Source: Anastrepha obliqua
Taxonomy: Eukaryota; Arthropoda; Insecta; Diptera; Tephritidae
Direction: 5' to 3'
Assembly (NCBI RefSeq): GCF_027943255.1
Contig: NC_072896.1
Coordinates: 45,844,501-45,908,500 of the forward strand
DNA: 64,000 bases
The position numbers were made by a program, and so were the translations under genes. Within the stretch, counting starts at the first letter, position 1, and every line of letters begins with the position of its first letter. Below the pieces are notes generated by a model. The model made no database searches, had not been told where the DNA came from, and worked only from the letters and a program-made list of their open reading frames with translations. This document shows, piece by piece, positions 1 through 11,971 of the stretch.

Positions 1-789
1 ACCGATGGTTCCAAAGCGAATTACACTTCATTTGCTGTCGTGAAAGAGAATGGAGAGCCTATATCGTATTGACTACTACTTCTGTTTTGTTCAATTTTCA
101 CCGCTGAAGCAACAGGAGTTCTCTACGCCATGCAGTATTCGGCAAAATCGAAGGGGAAATATATTATATGCACAGACAGTATGTCCTGTTTTCAGGCCAT
201 AAAGAACTATAATAACTCCAACCACATTATTGGAACCATAAGAAATATCCTGATTTCTCACCCTCATAATATCAAAATCATGTGGGTACCAGGGCATTCA
301 TGCATCAACGGCAATACAATCGCTGATAATACTGCCAAGGATATGAGCATTACTCCTACGATCACATCAAATCTTTTATGTAAAAATGATGTTTATCGAC
401 TTATAAAGCAGCATAGGCAAACCAAACTAGTAGCTGACTGGTTTCACTATAGCCACCATTACTCCAGGATTAATCCTAATCGTACTAAACCAACTTATCT
501 ATCATCACTCCCATCTAACTATACTACGCCATATACTCGCCTACGCATTGGTCACAGTGTAATCACCAATGCATATCTACTGCAAAGGAGGCAACCAAGC
601 CTGTGTCCATTTTGTAATACTCCAGTCAGTATCCTGCACTTGTTAGCCTTTTGCCCTGGACTAGATAGGCAAAGACAGCAGAATTTTGACGGTCATGATG
701 CACTATCGCTATTAATTAACCCTTCCGATTCCAACATTTCGAAAATCTATAAATTTCTGAAGGACTCTGATCTTCTACGACGTATATAA
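1..789 (+). pseudogene. LINE ORF2 3' part: RNase H plus zinc-finger tail (I-group)
   Basis: This is the C-terminal part of a non-LTR retrotransposon polyprotein. The frame opening at base 1 starts with TDGSK, the first RNase H aspartate. It continues with TAEA (the Glu), CTDSMS (second Asp), WVPGHS and the ADNTAK segment (last Asp), so all four acidic residues are visible. A single in-frame TGA at 70-72 interrupts the domain. The tail carries a Cys/His cluster (CPFCNTPVSILHLLAFC) typical of the zinc finger that ends I-group LINE ORF2s. The ORF ends at 787-789. It is cut by the window edge, so the RT and endonuclease are not visible. The family is inferred to be I-like; R1 or LOA relatives are possible. 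Confidence 0.85.
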
Positions 790-879
790 ACCAGGAATTC
801 TTCACCAGCCAGCTGAAAGCCTCCGTTGCTAGCGCTGCGTTATCTTTTTGTTTATGTAGCAATTCTATTGTTATTTAAG

Positions 880-930
880 CTTTTAAAAAATAAAAAAATA
901 AAAAAATAAAATAAAAATAAATATTTCGAC
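880..930 (+). other. A-rich 3' tail of the preceding LINE
   Basis: An A-rich run built from AATAAA/AAATA units begins about 90 bp after the RNase H ORF stop, on the same strand. It is best read as the polyadenylated 3' end of the LINE copy that starts at base 1. The exact insertion boundary is not certain and no target duplication can be checked, because the 5' end lies outside the window. Confidence 0.6.
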
Positions 931-954
931 ATAGTCTTCTTTTAGTCTAGTAGG

Positions 955-1262
955 CTTCGCCTTCGCTGTTTTAGTTTGCTGATCCCTTTCGAATAATAGG
1001 TTTTGCCCAAGTCTGCAAAATAATCATTCGTGTCTGTAATCACCTCCACGCTTGAATAAAGTCTTTCTTGAGCCAGTCTTCAAATTTGGGAACAAATAGT
1101 AGCCTGAAAGACCCGAGGCAGTAAATTATGGGGTATAGTGTGGATGTTAACGAATTTGAAGTATATTTCCTTTAATTTTGCGACCACAATTGCCGAGGCG
1201 TGAATGGGTACGTTGTCGTGATGGAAAAGGGAAATCATTCGACTTCCTCGATTCAAACAAAT
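955..1262 (-). pseudogene. mariner transposase C-terminal remnant
   Basis: Read on the minus strand, this encodes in pieces HHDNVPIHASA-like residues, a GYYLFPNLK stretch, a WLKKDF/QAWR segment and EVITDTNDYFADL. That is the usual order of the last third of a mariner transposase (second catalytic Asp, the YSPDLAPSDY block, then the tail). Several frameshifts and stops separate the pieces. The Asp expected before YYLF is read as Gly. It abuts a different mariner on the same strand, and no N-terminal half is visible. It is an inactive fossil. Confidence 0.7.
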
Positions 1263-1579
1263 GCCAAAGGCAAAGAAATAGACTGATCTGGCTGAAACTT
1301 GGTATGTGTTCTTTCAAGAGAAGCTACTAACTAAATATAATATCGATATGCGCCTGTTGTACCATCTCTCTGACGAAACGACCCTCATATATGCAGCTAT
1401 GGACAGAGAAATCGCGCAGTTATAGTGTTCTCTATACGAATTGTTATTTCTTAAAAGATCAACTGATGTGCGTACATCTTTTTATGCCAATGTTATGCTG
1501 TGAATCTCAATAGAAAAGAGCAGTTCAGATTGCACAGACTACATAACTCCGTACTTGAACTGGGAGAGAAGGTTTCGTA

Positions 1580-2600
1580 CTACAATTGTCGGTGCAAGCC
1601 TTCTGAACGTAGTAGGTAGAAGTCACAGGGAGCCATATTAGGCGAACACGGTGAGTGATTGATGGTTAAAATGCGATTTCTAGTCAAAAAATCAGTCACA
1701 AGAGTGGATCGATGAGGTGGTGCATTATCATGCAATAAGCGCCAGCTTCCTTCTTCGCGGTATTCAGGGGAAATTGGACGAATGTGATGCAACAAACGCT
1801 TCAAAACTCCAACATAGAACATTGCATTGACGGGTTGGCCCATTGGCACGAACGCCTTAAGGACAATTCCCTTCGAATCGTAAAAACAAATGATTTTTGA
1901 TTTCTCCAAAAGCGGGTTTTTGAGTGTTAGCTCGTCTAAGGCCTTCCATTCGGCAGTTTGACGCTTAGTTTCAGGTTCATGTTGGAAACGCCACGTTTCA
2001 GCACCAGTTACAATGTTGCAAAGGAAGTTCTCGTATTTTCTCGCCTCTTTAATGATGTCTTTCGAGTGTTGAGTTCCGAGCAAATTTTGGTCCTCGGTTA
2101 ACTTGTTCGGAATGAAACGTGCACAGACCTTTTGTAAGTTCAAATGATGAGATAAAATGCGGTAAATCGATGTTTTGGAGATATTCAACTCCGACTCCAT
2201 GAATTTCAACGATGGTTTAGGTTCATTTTTGATAAGTTCACGAACAATTTTGATGGAGTTTTCGATGATTACTGATTTTGGCTGGCCCGTATGTTCCTCA
2301 CAGCCATCTCTGAAACGTGTAAACTACTCATGAGGTCTAGCACGAGGTGGACAATCATCGCCATCAACTTTTGTCATCAATTTAAATATTTCGGTAAACG
2401 TTTAACCGATTTTAAAACCAAAATTTGATATTAGCTCTTCGTTCGAAACTCATTTTTGTATTGAGAACACAAACAAACTGGCACTTTAGATGGAATAACT
2501 ACGCTTCCACTGAACCGAATGTCACCAAGATTTCGCTAGAGATCAGCTAGGGATGTAACTTCCAACGCTCTAACTCATCAAAAACATTTTTATGACGCCC
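1580..2600 (-). pseudogene. mariner DD34D transposase, first catalytic Asp lost
   Basis: A minus-strand 209-codon ORF (1580-2209) gives the helix-turn-helix linker and most of the catalytic domain of a mariner transposase. The block normally reading TGDETW is TGAETW, so the first catalytic Asp is Ala. The HDNAPPH block keeps the second Asp, and CDFYL, 34 residues further on, keeps the third. The N-terminal region continues upstream (2210-2450) in broken frames, including GRPKSVI-like and MSFERRANIKF-like pieces. The C-terminus departs from the family after CDFYL. The right end (about 2600-2632, rc ACAAGGTGCAGTCC) may be the outer terminus, but I see no matching left repeat. Confidence 0.8.
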
Positions 2601-2632
2601 GTCTTTTTTATTTTGGACTGCACCTTGTATAA

Positions 2633-4590
2633 TATATACAATAGTATGTGTTACCGATTAATAATACAATCCTATATTAAAATTGTTTTTTGTACTAATT
2701 CGACGAAAACTGTATTCAAATATTTATATACTAAACCTGAATTATCACTTCATACTAAAAAATTATTTTGTATAATAATATTTTACCAAAAAATGAAACT
2801 ATGCCTGAACTGTAAACGCCGTTGATTTGGCCGAAGCGTGCTTTAAATGTCCAGTTGCTTACGGGAATTCAGACGCGTACGAGGCGCAACAATATATAAA
2901 AACCTCACTTCTAAGTTAACGCAATTTAAACAACTTGTTAAACATTATTAATTTCATAAACTTTAAATTCATATACTTATAAAATATTTCATGAACAAGA
3001 AATAAAATACAGTGAACTTAAAGTGTTGTTTGTTATAATTTCGGAAGCCTCGAGTTTTTGAGCTAAAAAGGCTGCATTGGCTTTGCTCTACGTATTCTTC
3101 GCTTTTATCACCCCATACCCTGGTACTGTTCTAAATGTCTGCTTACCAATTTGAAATCTTTGTAGTGCCGGCAATCTATTTGGTCTTTATCTGAATATTT
3201 TTTAATGCGTTGTGGATTACTTCTCCCTTCTGAAGCGAAACTATCCTAATACCACATCTAGAGCGCTCCGTAATTTAGATGTTTTCCTTATTGACTTTAT
3301 AAGAAGTCTGTATGCAAAGAATTCTCCGATCATGATAGCTCTGATGGAATTCAATGCTATCTACTAATCTTTTGAATGTGAATTTGCTTTCTCCAAACCT
3401 TATTAAGCTTCTTATAAATACGCGATTTATAATCTTTTCTTATATTTTCGTAAATTTTTTTTTATTTTCTTAAGATTTTTATATTTTTTGTTAAAACATC
3501 TATATTAGTCTGTAAGACATTTTGTTTTTGTAAACTAATATCTACTTATATAAATAAAAAAGTACATATTTCTGTATAAAAACAATATCAAGTAAGTTTC
3601 AACTTAAATTAAGGCATTTTCAAATTCAACTCAGCATTTTTCAAATTAAATTAAACTACTTCCGAGTTCAGTGAAACTTTTTCTATTCTAAAGAACCAAC
3701 AGGCACATTTTTTGTATCGTAATTAATTCTCACATGCACCTCAAAAAAAAATTGTATTATTGCTTTGTCAAGTATGTCAATTCATTTGAGTTGAGAAATA
3801 ATTAAATAGTCATGAAAAGTTTTTCGAAACACATTTTACAGTTAGAGGTTTAAAATGTAATTCGTTTTTACCCATCGTGTGATACGATAACTTTTGCCTC
3901 ATATGAATATTCTGTATTTGTAAAAAAATATACTGAAAACCAAATACAAATATATTCGCTCACTGAAAAATACAAAAATAGCTGGAAAAACTGCATTTCT
4001 CAGTTTTTGTTTGCCTCTTTTTGCTCTCAATGCAACATACGGTCCTGAGTACCCAACACATGTGACATCGCCCTTCGCACTCAATCAACAACTCCAGCAT
4101 ACACATACATGGGTACATGTAGATACGAGCACATAAGTGGTCAAATATACTTATGCAAACACCCCACGGCAGCAACAACGTAAAAGAGCGTTTCGTACTC
4201 AATTTTACATTTCATCGCCGATTCCAGTGTGATGCCTCTTTAAAGCGATAAAAGAACCATGTAATTCGAACTCTCAAAAATCCATTTATGCTAAGCTCGA
4301 GAAATTTTAGGGCTTGCGATTTAATACATTCAAAAATATTTCCAACTGATACGATGTTAATTTACTCGTACTCGTATAAGTAATATAATATTTTCATGAG
4401 TTAGTGTTTTTGATATTCTTAATAATACAAGTCATTTTCGGTGGCTGAACTACTTTAATATTTCAAGAGAACCTAGAAGTCTGTAGGGGAAATATACTTC
4501 ACGAAAAAAAACAATATTTACCCGTTTACTTTTGCTATTAATTTAAAAAATATTCTACATCTGTTTAATAAACTTTTGCTACATCAATTA
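2633..4590. other. AT-rich spacer without recognisable gene
   Basis: About 2 kb in which the open frames on either strand are short and resemble no family I recognise. It holds a TATATAAAA stretch near 2892, AT-rich runs and a few CATA microsatellite bits near 4100. No transposon ends, tRNA-like boxes or coding signals could be supported. Confidence 0.5.
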
Positions 4591-4594
4591 ATAT

Positions 4595-6537
4595 CTACAA
4601 TTTGCGGTCGGAATATACCACGTTTGGTTGGTTGTCTTGTTTTTGTGGTGATTGTTCCAGAATCCAACTAGCGCTTCCGCACCATTTTGTTGCCACATCC
4701 TCTTTATCAACTTGTGTAACAGTTATTTGCAGCAAGCCTATATACAGTCTGTGCGGTTTAAGAACCTTATTAGGTTGTTGACATCTAAGCCAGACAGTTG
4801 TTCGAGACTCTCGAACCATAGGGCAGGGCATTCACAGAGGAAGCGGAAGATTGTTTCCTTTTTCTCCGGTTGTTTACAACTATAACAGTATGTGTTGTGA
4901 GGGATGCCCATTTTGGCGGCTTGATTTTCGACAGACCAAAAGCCAGTTATGACTTCCGTTAGTCTCCAGGCATTCTGTCGTTTCATGTTTAACAATATTG
5001 ACGATTGTTTGGGCCATAACGTTCTGCTGATTTTACATTTCGTCTTGTCTCTCCATCTACAATCCGGGATTCGAAAGTATTTTAGGGAAATTGTGCTCTT
5101 GACCTCACCTAGTGGTGTGAATACCGATTATGTAAGAGCGTTATTCATGGCAGATCCACTTCTTGCCAGTTCATCCGCTTTTTCATTGGCTTCAATGCTC
5201 CGATGTCCCAGCACCCAGATTAAGGTCACTTTATGGCTTACATTCAGATGGTGAGGATATTCCTACTTTCTTCCACCACCATAGAGTTTGTAGTAGCTGA
5301 ATTCAGTTCCTGGATTGCACCTTGGCTATCCGAAAGAATAGCGATATTGCCCTTAAAAGAGAAATCTGCGATTAGTAGTCTAGAAGCTTCCCAAATTGCC
5401 AGTAGTTCCGCCTGGAAGACACTGCAGGCATTGGGGAGGCGCACAGATTTTTCAATTTTAAGTCTCTCTCTCATACCAGTTCCATCATCACAATCCATTT
5501 TACTGCCATCTGTATAGACTGCAGTGTCAAAGTTGTTTCGAGAGAATCCCTTATTCCATTCTTCCTTAGACGGAAAGAGAGTGACAAAATTCATATTAAA
5601 AGTTACCGTCGGGACGACGTAGTCAGACCTCACCGAGGTTAACTGAGTTTGTCGCAATAGTAGAGTGGCATGACCATACGTTTTTCCTTTCCAGCGACCC
5701 GCTTCGTTTAACATACTTAAATGCACTCATGGTTACCGTCTTCTTTATATGTAGGTCTATTGGAATAACGTGTGTCAGTGCGTTGAGAGCCTCCCTAGGA
5801 CATGATCTAATTGCACCGACTGAGCTTTGTATTCTGCCGAGTAATTTGGTATTGTAATCTCTCCCTAGAGCCTTCCACCAAACTACCGAACCATACGATA
5901 AAATTGGTCGTATAAACGCCTTATATAACCATAATGTATGCTTAGGTTGAAGACCCCATCTTCTTCCAAGCATGCATTTACAGGCATATAAAGCAATTTC
6001 AGCTTTTCTTACCCGTTTTTCGACGTTTAATTTCCAGCTAAGTTTGGAGTCCAAAATTACCCCTAATTACTTTGCACTGGGTGAAAGTGAGAGGGTTTGT
6101 CCGTTAATATTTCGAAGGGTAAAGATTGGTACCTTATATTTGGTGGTAAGGAGCATGAGTTCTGTTTTACGCGGGTTTAAACTTAGGCCATAGCCTGTTG
6201 CCCAAGAATTAAGCTCGCCTAATGTCCTTTGAATGATCCCACTGAACGTATTAGGACACAGTGCTGACGCCATTAGCACCACCGCTTTTGCCCCACCTCT
6301 ATTAAGCTTAATTAAGATTTTGCTAATCACACATAACCAAAGAAGTGGAGATAATACTCCCCCCTGTGGAGTGCCCCTATGGACTCTCTTAGTTATGTTG
6401 ATATTACCCATGTTAGCTTTGATGATCCTGGTTTCTAGCATAGCACCAAGTTTAGTTTTAAAGATCACGTGAGAGAATAGGAATTGTCTTGCAAAAAATA
6501 GTATAAATGCAAGTTGGAAGATTTTTCTAAACAAAAA
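4595..6537 (-). pseudogene. LOA-like LINE: RT fragment, RNase H, zinc finger (copy A)
   Basis: Minus-strand remnant of an RNase H-bearing non-LTR retrotransposon. From the 5' side it reads: RT block RGTPQGGVLSPLLW (near 6380), a segment where the YADD box should be but is missing, then GLSLNPRKTELML. The RT thumb follows (CMLGRRWGLQPKHTLWLYKA, IRPILSYGSVVWW), then RNase H (YTDGSK, QAELLAIWEA, LSDSQGA, HRSIEANEKADELA in another frame). It ends in a zinc-finger tail (CYSCKQPEKKE, CECPALW). Frames change at least four times. The 3' UTR near 4600-4740 matches the plus-strand copy ending near 48.78 kb. The LOA-type assignment rests on the RT and RNase H motifs and is moderate. Confidence 0.82.
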
Positions 6538-6541
6538 CATA

Positions 6542-7652
6542 TTGGGTAGGGGAATAAGTTCCCGCCCTCGTAAAAGAGGTGTCGCTGCTGATACTATTTT
6601 TGTGTTCGCTCTAGTAATATACTGGTGATTTGAAGGTGTTTGGCGAGGTCTCGATCGCAGTTTGAAGCCTAAAGATCCTTTTTTATCTGACGTCAAAAAT
6701 GTCTACTTTCCTCCCCAAAAAATAGCATTTGCGGGAAGTATTGCTTCACTATTACCTTTGAAAGAAAAGTGCAATTGAAACGTGTTGTATATTGATCAAT
6801 ATTTATGGTAGTCAAGCTCCATCAAATACAACTTGTAAATAGTGGTTTCGACGCTTCCAAAGTGGCAATTTTGAGGTGAGTGATAAAGATCGCGAAGGGG
6901 TACCGAAAAAAGATACTCGATACGAAGATACTCAATTACAACAATTATTGGATGAAGACGTATGTCAAATCCTTGATAATATGTCTAAAGAGTTGGATGT
7001 TGACAGATCAACCGTCGGACCGTCGGTAAACGTTTGCACGCGGGTGCCACATCAATTGAAGGAGGGGGATATCGAGAGACGTTTGGTGACGAATGAGATG
7101 CTTCTTGAACGGCAGAAAGGAAAAGGTTTTCTGCATCGCAGCGTCACTGGTGATGAAAAATAGATCTATTATGATAATCCTAAGCGTCAAAACAGTTGGA
7201 GCTTCTTGCCAGGTGAACCAGGTCCATCAACAGCGAAAAAAATATTCATGATTCAAAGGTTGTATTGTGCATCGGGGGGGACTAGAATGGTGTCATCTAT
7301 TATGACCTGCTTAAATCATCTGAAACCATCACTGGCGAGCGCTGCCGACTGCAGCGAATGAGTCTGAATCGAGCTCTCAAAGCTCGGTACAGAAATATTT
7401 AGAGGGACTGTTTCGATCAATGCAGTCAGCTTTTATTGGATAGCGATTCACTTCCTACGAGAGCATCGCAAACTGGCTCAATGAATGGATCCAGTCAAAA
7501 GAACTCGAGTTTTTCGTCAGAGGAATCCGTATGCTGCTTGAAAGATGGAGTAAAGTTTTAGCTTCTAATGGCACATACTGTTTAAATTGTTTATTGTTTA
7601 AATGATTCGTGAGTTTACCTAAGAAAGAACGGAAACTTATTTCCATACCCAA
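6542..7652 (+). mobile_element. mariner element (family M1), TIR to TIR, internally deleted
   Basis: A mariner bounded by imperfect inverted repeats. The left starts TTGGGTAGGGGAATAAGTTC at 6542; the right is its complement ending at 7652. Each is flanked by TA (6540-6541, 7653-7654), the target site of this superfamily. The transposase reads in plus-strand pieces: DKDREGVPKKDTRYEDTQ, the GFLHRSVTGDEK block with the first catalytic Asp (followed by a stop in place of the usual Trp), PKRQNSWSF and a tail EFFVRGIRML-like region. The second and third catalytic blocks are absent, so about 200-250 bp of the centre is deleted. It cannot encode active transposase. A better preserved minus-strand copy lies at 25.3-26.6 kb. 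Confidence 0.85.
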
Positions 7653-7654
7653 TA

Positions 7655-8060
7655 ATAAAATTAACTACGAAATGAAAATTGCTTTTAGCTGTCATTAGAG
7701 CGATAAGAAGTTCTGCGGCGCAAGAACGGGCATTAGAAATGTTCGAAAAGGTTGACAAAATTCAATTATAGTTTTTAAAGAGGATTTTTCATCTGAATTG
7801 TTTGTCCTAGAAACTGACATCCAGAGTTGCCATTTAAATATAAGTAAATTCATTGCAGAAGCACCTTTGATACAGTTTAAAAACATTTTATTACGGCGCT
7901 AGATGATCGCCACACAAACATTCAACAATGCCCCATATTTTTTTGACAGAATGTATTCATTCGATTAAACTCTTTTTGCTCTACAAAATTATGTTAATTG
8001 TATTTTTGAGTTATTTAATTTTTTATTAGTTTTGAGGCCTGGAATACCCAGGAGGCAAAA
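7655..8060. other. spacer without recognisable gene
   Basis: About 400 bp between two mariners. Short AT-rich frames only. I see no transposon ends or coding similarity. Confidence 0.4.
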
Positions 8061-8065
8061 ATCAA

Positions 8066-8870
8066 CATTTTCGACACCTGATTTTATTTGCTTTTCATCG
8101 AGGTGAAAAAGCTGCCGAAGCACCCCGGGACATTTGCGGCGTGCTTGGGGAAGTTGTCAGAGGTGGGTCTATAGCACGGAATGACACGTCGCGCAGCGGA
8201 AGACCTTCTGAATTCAATAAAGCACGTCTTACAATGAAATCACTATTGAATTAAAACGCTCGCCAAACCAGTCGCGAATTGGCGGAAAAAATGAGCTGTG
8301 ATCATAAAACGGATCTCAATCACCTTCATTCAATTTATCGAAAAATTGGCGTGGGTGTCTCACAAGCTCAACGAAGAAAACAAAGAAAGTCCTCTTCAAA
8401 TTGCTTCTCAACATCTCGCCTGCCATCGAGCAACACTCGGTCATGAACAGCGCTTCTTTTACAGAATCGTCACGGGGGATGAGAAATGATGTCTAGGCAT
8501 CCATATAAACCAAAGAAAGAAGTGGGTGGCGCCAGTAGATGCGCCAAAGCCGAGAGCCAAGCCGGATATTCATTCAAAGAAGATCATTATTTATTTATTT
8601 ATTTAATAAAAGAGTAACAATTATAAATAATTATACCACTTAAAGAGTTAAAGCACTGGCTACTATGGCCTTCGGCAATAGATCATTATAGATATGTATT
8701 TGGTGGAACTGGGAGGACATGGTGCACTGGGAAATGCTCGGAAATAATGTCAAGGTCAACAAGGAGCTCTACATTTCTCAGCTACACCGCGTGATTGATG
8801 TCTGGTACCGTTAGAGAACGATGCCCATGAGGTCGAAGGGCAAACCTCGAAGTAATCTAATCTAAACGTA
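8066..8870 (+). pseudogene. mariner transposase remnant (family M2)
   Basis: Plus-strand mariner fragment. The visible order is HRGEKAAEA (N-terminal), SRSGRPSEFN, RQTSRELAEKMSCDH (helix-turn-helix), HEQRFFYRIVTGDEK with the first catalytic Asp (a stop replaces the following Trp), QRKKWVAP in another frame, then DWEDMVHWEML and KELYISQLHRV. The second and third catalytic blocks are not seen. Frames break several times, and an 89-bp foreign sequence sits between the KPDIHSKKI-like and WWNWED-like segments. The same family starts again at 63.45 kb. Confidence 0.8.
8591..8679 (-). mobile_element. 89-bp 5'-truncated retroposon end with 10-bp TSD
   Basis: An 89-bp segment interrupts the mariner and is flanked by a perfect 10-bp direct repeat, agatcattat (8581-8590 and 8680-8689). 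On the minus strand it ends in an A-rich tail of ATAA units, as expected for the extreme 3' end of a reverse-transcribed element. Removing it joins aagaagatcattat to agatatgtatttgg, which matches the uninterrupted mariner copy near 63.92 kb. The parent element is not recognised. A heavily 5'-truncated LINE or SINE is the simplest reading. Confidence 0.75.
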
Positions 8871-8874
8871 TAAA

Positions 8875-10985
8875 ATTGTGCATCTGCCTACTTAACAAAT
8901 GTTAAAGATGACATAAAAAAAAAATATTCACTACTGACATTTATGCGTCACTTTTGAAATACCCTTTTTCTTCTAAAAGTCATTTTAGCCAAACAAGGCG
9001 TCTAAAAATGCTATTATTATTATTATTATTTCGTAGTATAAAAAAAAACGAAAATATTGATATTCTCCTTGACTCCCGAAGTGTGTTGCTCTTTTTTGTT
9101 TCACAAAATACTCGCACAATGCAGTATCTGTCAATGGCGGAAGTATTGTTGGTCGCATGTGCTAACAATAAAAAATACGCTAAAATTCTCCCATAACTGC
9201 GCACGTGTTTCAAATACAACAACTGGCATGTGTTTATATTATTTTTGAAGTGCACCGTTATGCTTGTGGTGGACTGGAGCCACTCAGTGTGGATGAATGG
9301 TTCAGTCAAAAGTATCGTCGGCGCCTGGAGTTGTAATACAATACAAGACATCAAAGTTGTCATGAAAATGCGAAATTGGCGAACGGAGATTTCGAAGATG
9401 CCTGGTGGCAATGATAACGGATGTTTTGCGCTTATGCACACATACATACATACCTACATGTATATTCACATTAATATCTACGTAATCCGCAAGCAGTCAG
9501 CTACTACATTAACTGTAACTACAATAACCATATATGTATGTATATATGTGTGTGTACACTTATAAATGTGCATCTGTATGTGACTTTGCCATGTGTGTAT
9601 GTATGTATTGCATGAACTACATTGACAATAATATTTCTCGTGCAATTTAACACACCCACCGCCTAAAGCCCACAGCATTCACATATCAGCAATGCTGCCG
9701 CTGTAAGATGTCGACATTTCGACTTTTAGCTTCTATTGTTATAACGGCGGTAAATAGAATCCAAGAGGGTGGAAACATAATGCAAGTCTGCTGTCTGTGC
9801 GCTGTTCTCTTTTATTACTAAAGTGTCAGTGAATTGAGAGCTGCCACTTTGGCACACTTGAAGCGACGGGCGAGCACAAGCACCGCTTACAATCGTGCCG
9901 CCAGTGGAAAGAGGTGGTGTTACAAGAGGTTCGCTCTTTTTTTTACTTTGGATTTTAGCGTTCATAGAGCTGCTGCTCGAGTTTTGTAAAAGCAATCAAG
10001 AAATGACAAAGCAGCTGATTTTAAAGATCCTCAACAGCACAAGCGCCAACGAAACAGCAACAAAGAGAATACAAAGCTTATCGCCATCGATGGGTGTTTT
10101 AGCCGCCGTTCGCTTGAGGCTGCTGTTGGTGTTAATGCTGCAGCCACTTTTTGGTTGTGTGTGCACGAGGAGTAGTAAGACTTTGCTGCCTGGCTGGCTG
10201 CCCATTTCTTGGGAGGCTGCTGCAGCTGCGTACGCGTTCGTTGATGTCAAGTAGCATATGCCGCTTGCCTTTTTTGCGTTTATTGCCCTCTTCGCAATTG
10301 TGCGACTCCATACAAACCCATACACACACACACACACATGCACACATACATACATGTTGCACTGTATACAATGTGCCGTAAAGTGTTTCGGTAGTTGCTT
10401 GTTTTCTTTTTTCCATTCCGTGCAGCTTCCTTTCAATTCATTTTCGCGCGAGCGCTCGCCTGCCATTTTTTGATGTGGCGGAACGTGATTTTATCTCGGC
10501 TCTTCAAGCTGCAATATTGCACTTGAATCACGAGTATAAATGCAGCGTGTGGCAGGCGCTCACAGTCTTTTATATCCTTTACTGTAATATGCGAGTGCAT
10601 ACATACAGACACACATCACATCTTATAAATACACAGCCCTACTTACAGTTGCATGCGCTTCTTGGTAATTGAACTTTTAACCCGTCATTGTGTTGCGACG
10701 TGATACGATGAAAGCGTTGCTGCAGATTATTTTGCCAGTTTTCGCCTCTTTGAATTGGTGTTGCATTTTAATGCGGTTAATTGAAGACTTGAACTGCTGT
10801 AATCTAGAAGTAGTTAATGCACTGCAGCTCATATAACTTAATTGGTTATAATGAAGTGTATATTTTTAATTGTACATCAGGCACTTACTTCGACGCAGAA
10901 GTTACCGTTTTTCTTAGAATATTTTAGCGGAATACACGCTTAATTTTGAATATGGAATATACTTTTATTTTATAAAATATTGATT
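8875..10985. other. 2.1-kb unassigned region with CA/CATA microsatellites
   Basis: No protein family, transposon end or RNA gene recognised. It contains trinucleotide TTA runs near 9012, CATA/TATG microsatellites at about 9435-9610 and a CACACA run at about 10318-10350. Open frames on both strands here are low-complexity and overlap each other, so I do not call them genes. Somewhat higher GC near 9850-10250 could mean host intronic or flanking sequence, but nothing decisive is visible. Confidence 0.4.
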
Positions 10986-10987
10986 TA

Positions 10988-11775
10988 CGAGGTGTGTTCA
11001 AAAAGTATTACGAATTATGAATTTTCGCAGGTTACGTATATTCGAATTTCGATTTTTTTATAGCGATATGTTGGTACTCATGTCTTTCTCGCATGCCGAC
11101 GAGTTTGGCCATTTTGAATGTTCAGCAGCTGCTTTACTTGCATGTGTTTCGGCTCGTCTTCGGTTTTTACCTATTCAAAAAGATGGATCAAAGATCCTGT
11201 ATCAAATTTTGTGTAAAAAACGAAATTAAGTGCGCAGATGCATTCCGAATGTTGACTGTGTCATACGGAGAAGCTACTTTGGACCAAAGCAACGTTTATC
11301 GGTGGTACAAAATGTTCTCAGAAGGCCGAGAAAATGTGACAACGTAAAGCGTGACGGACGCCTAAGCACTTCAACAACAGAAGATTGATGGAGTGAAGAC
11401 AATGGTATTCACCAATCGTCGAATCACCGATTGACTCGTGCCATTCGATTTTTTTCAATGATTTAGGCATGAGACGGGTCGCCGCAAAATTCGTACCAAA
11501 ACTGCTCAATTTCGACCAAAAAGGTCATAACTGGTGACGAATCGTGGGTTTATGGTTATGACGTGGAAACCAAAGCTCAATCATCTCAATCAAAGGAGGA
11601 ACTGAACAAGATAAAAAAAATGATTTTTTGAAGTGCTTCGAAGATTGGAAAAAACGTTGGCACAAGTGCATAATATCTCATGGGGATTACTTTGAAGTGA
11701 ACAAAATAGATATTTATGAATAAATAAATAATTTTTGAAAAACACAAAATTTGCGATACTTTTTGAACAACCTCG
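10988..11775 (+). mobile_element. 788-bp mariner deletion derivative with intact ends
   Basis: Bounded by TA (10986-10987 and 11776-11777) and by inverted repeats: left CGAGGTGTGTTCAAAAAGTA, right the complement of CGAGGTTGTTCAAAAAGTAT. Inside, on the plus strand, are the N-terminal transposase (MDQRSCIKFCVKN at about 11182, NVYRWYKMFSEGREN), then RRVAAKFVPKLLNFDQK in another frame. These run straight into VITGDESWVYGYDVETKAQ (first catalytic Asp). A jump to the extreme C-terminus follows (FLKCFEDWKKRWHKCI, GDYFEVNKI). Blocks two and three of the catalytic triad are therefore missing. It is a non-autonomous, MITE-like derivative that could have been mobilised in trans by a full-length relative. 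Confidence 0.9.
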
Positions 11776-11869
11776 TATATATATATTTTTTAACTGAAAA
11801 TAAACTAACTGACCCGTGCGAAAGAAGGTGACTCCTCGACAAATATTGGAAAAACTCAGAAAAACAAAG

Positions 11870-11967
11870 CCTTTCATAAAAAACCGTTCGGAGGCGGCAT
11901 AAAAGTGTAGGTTCCTCCATTTGTGAGAAGCCAGAACATCCAGCAAACGAGTGTAAGCGCCAATTAT
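11870..11967 (+). mobile_element. SINE 3' fragment, diverged
   Basis: Contains the diagnostic string of the SINE family described at 19.8 kb: gttcggaggcggc, gtaggttcctccatttgtg and a terminal gtgtaagcgccaattat. It is clearly more diverged than the 19.8- and 33.7-kb copies and lacks the tRNA-like head. It ends immediately beside the left end of the next mariner (TA at 11970-11971), so that mariner may have inserted at or just beyond the SINE end. Confidence 0.7.
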
Positions 11968-11971
11968 ACTA

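Noticed and set aside
2885..2905. TATATAAAA as a possible core promoter
   Set aside because: An isolated match in an AT-rich spacer with no downstream gene. Expected by chance.
9895..10466. Overlapping 119- and 156-codon ORFs on opposite strands
   Set aside because: Low-complexity, CA-repeat-containing, without recognisable domains or splice context. Not supportable as host genes.
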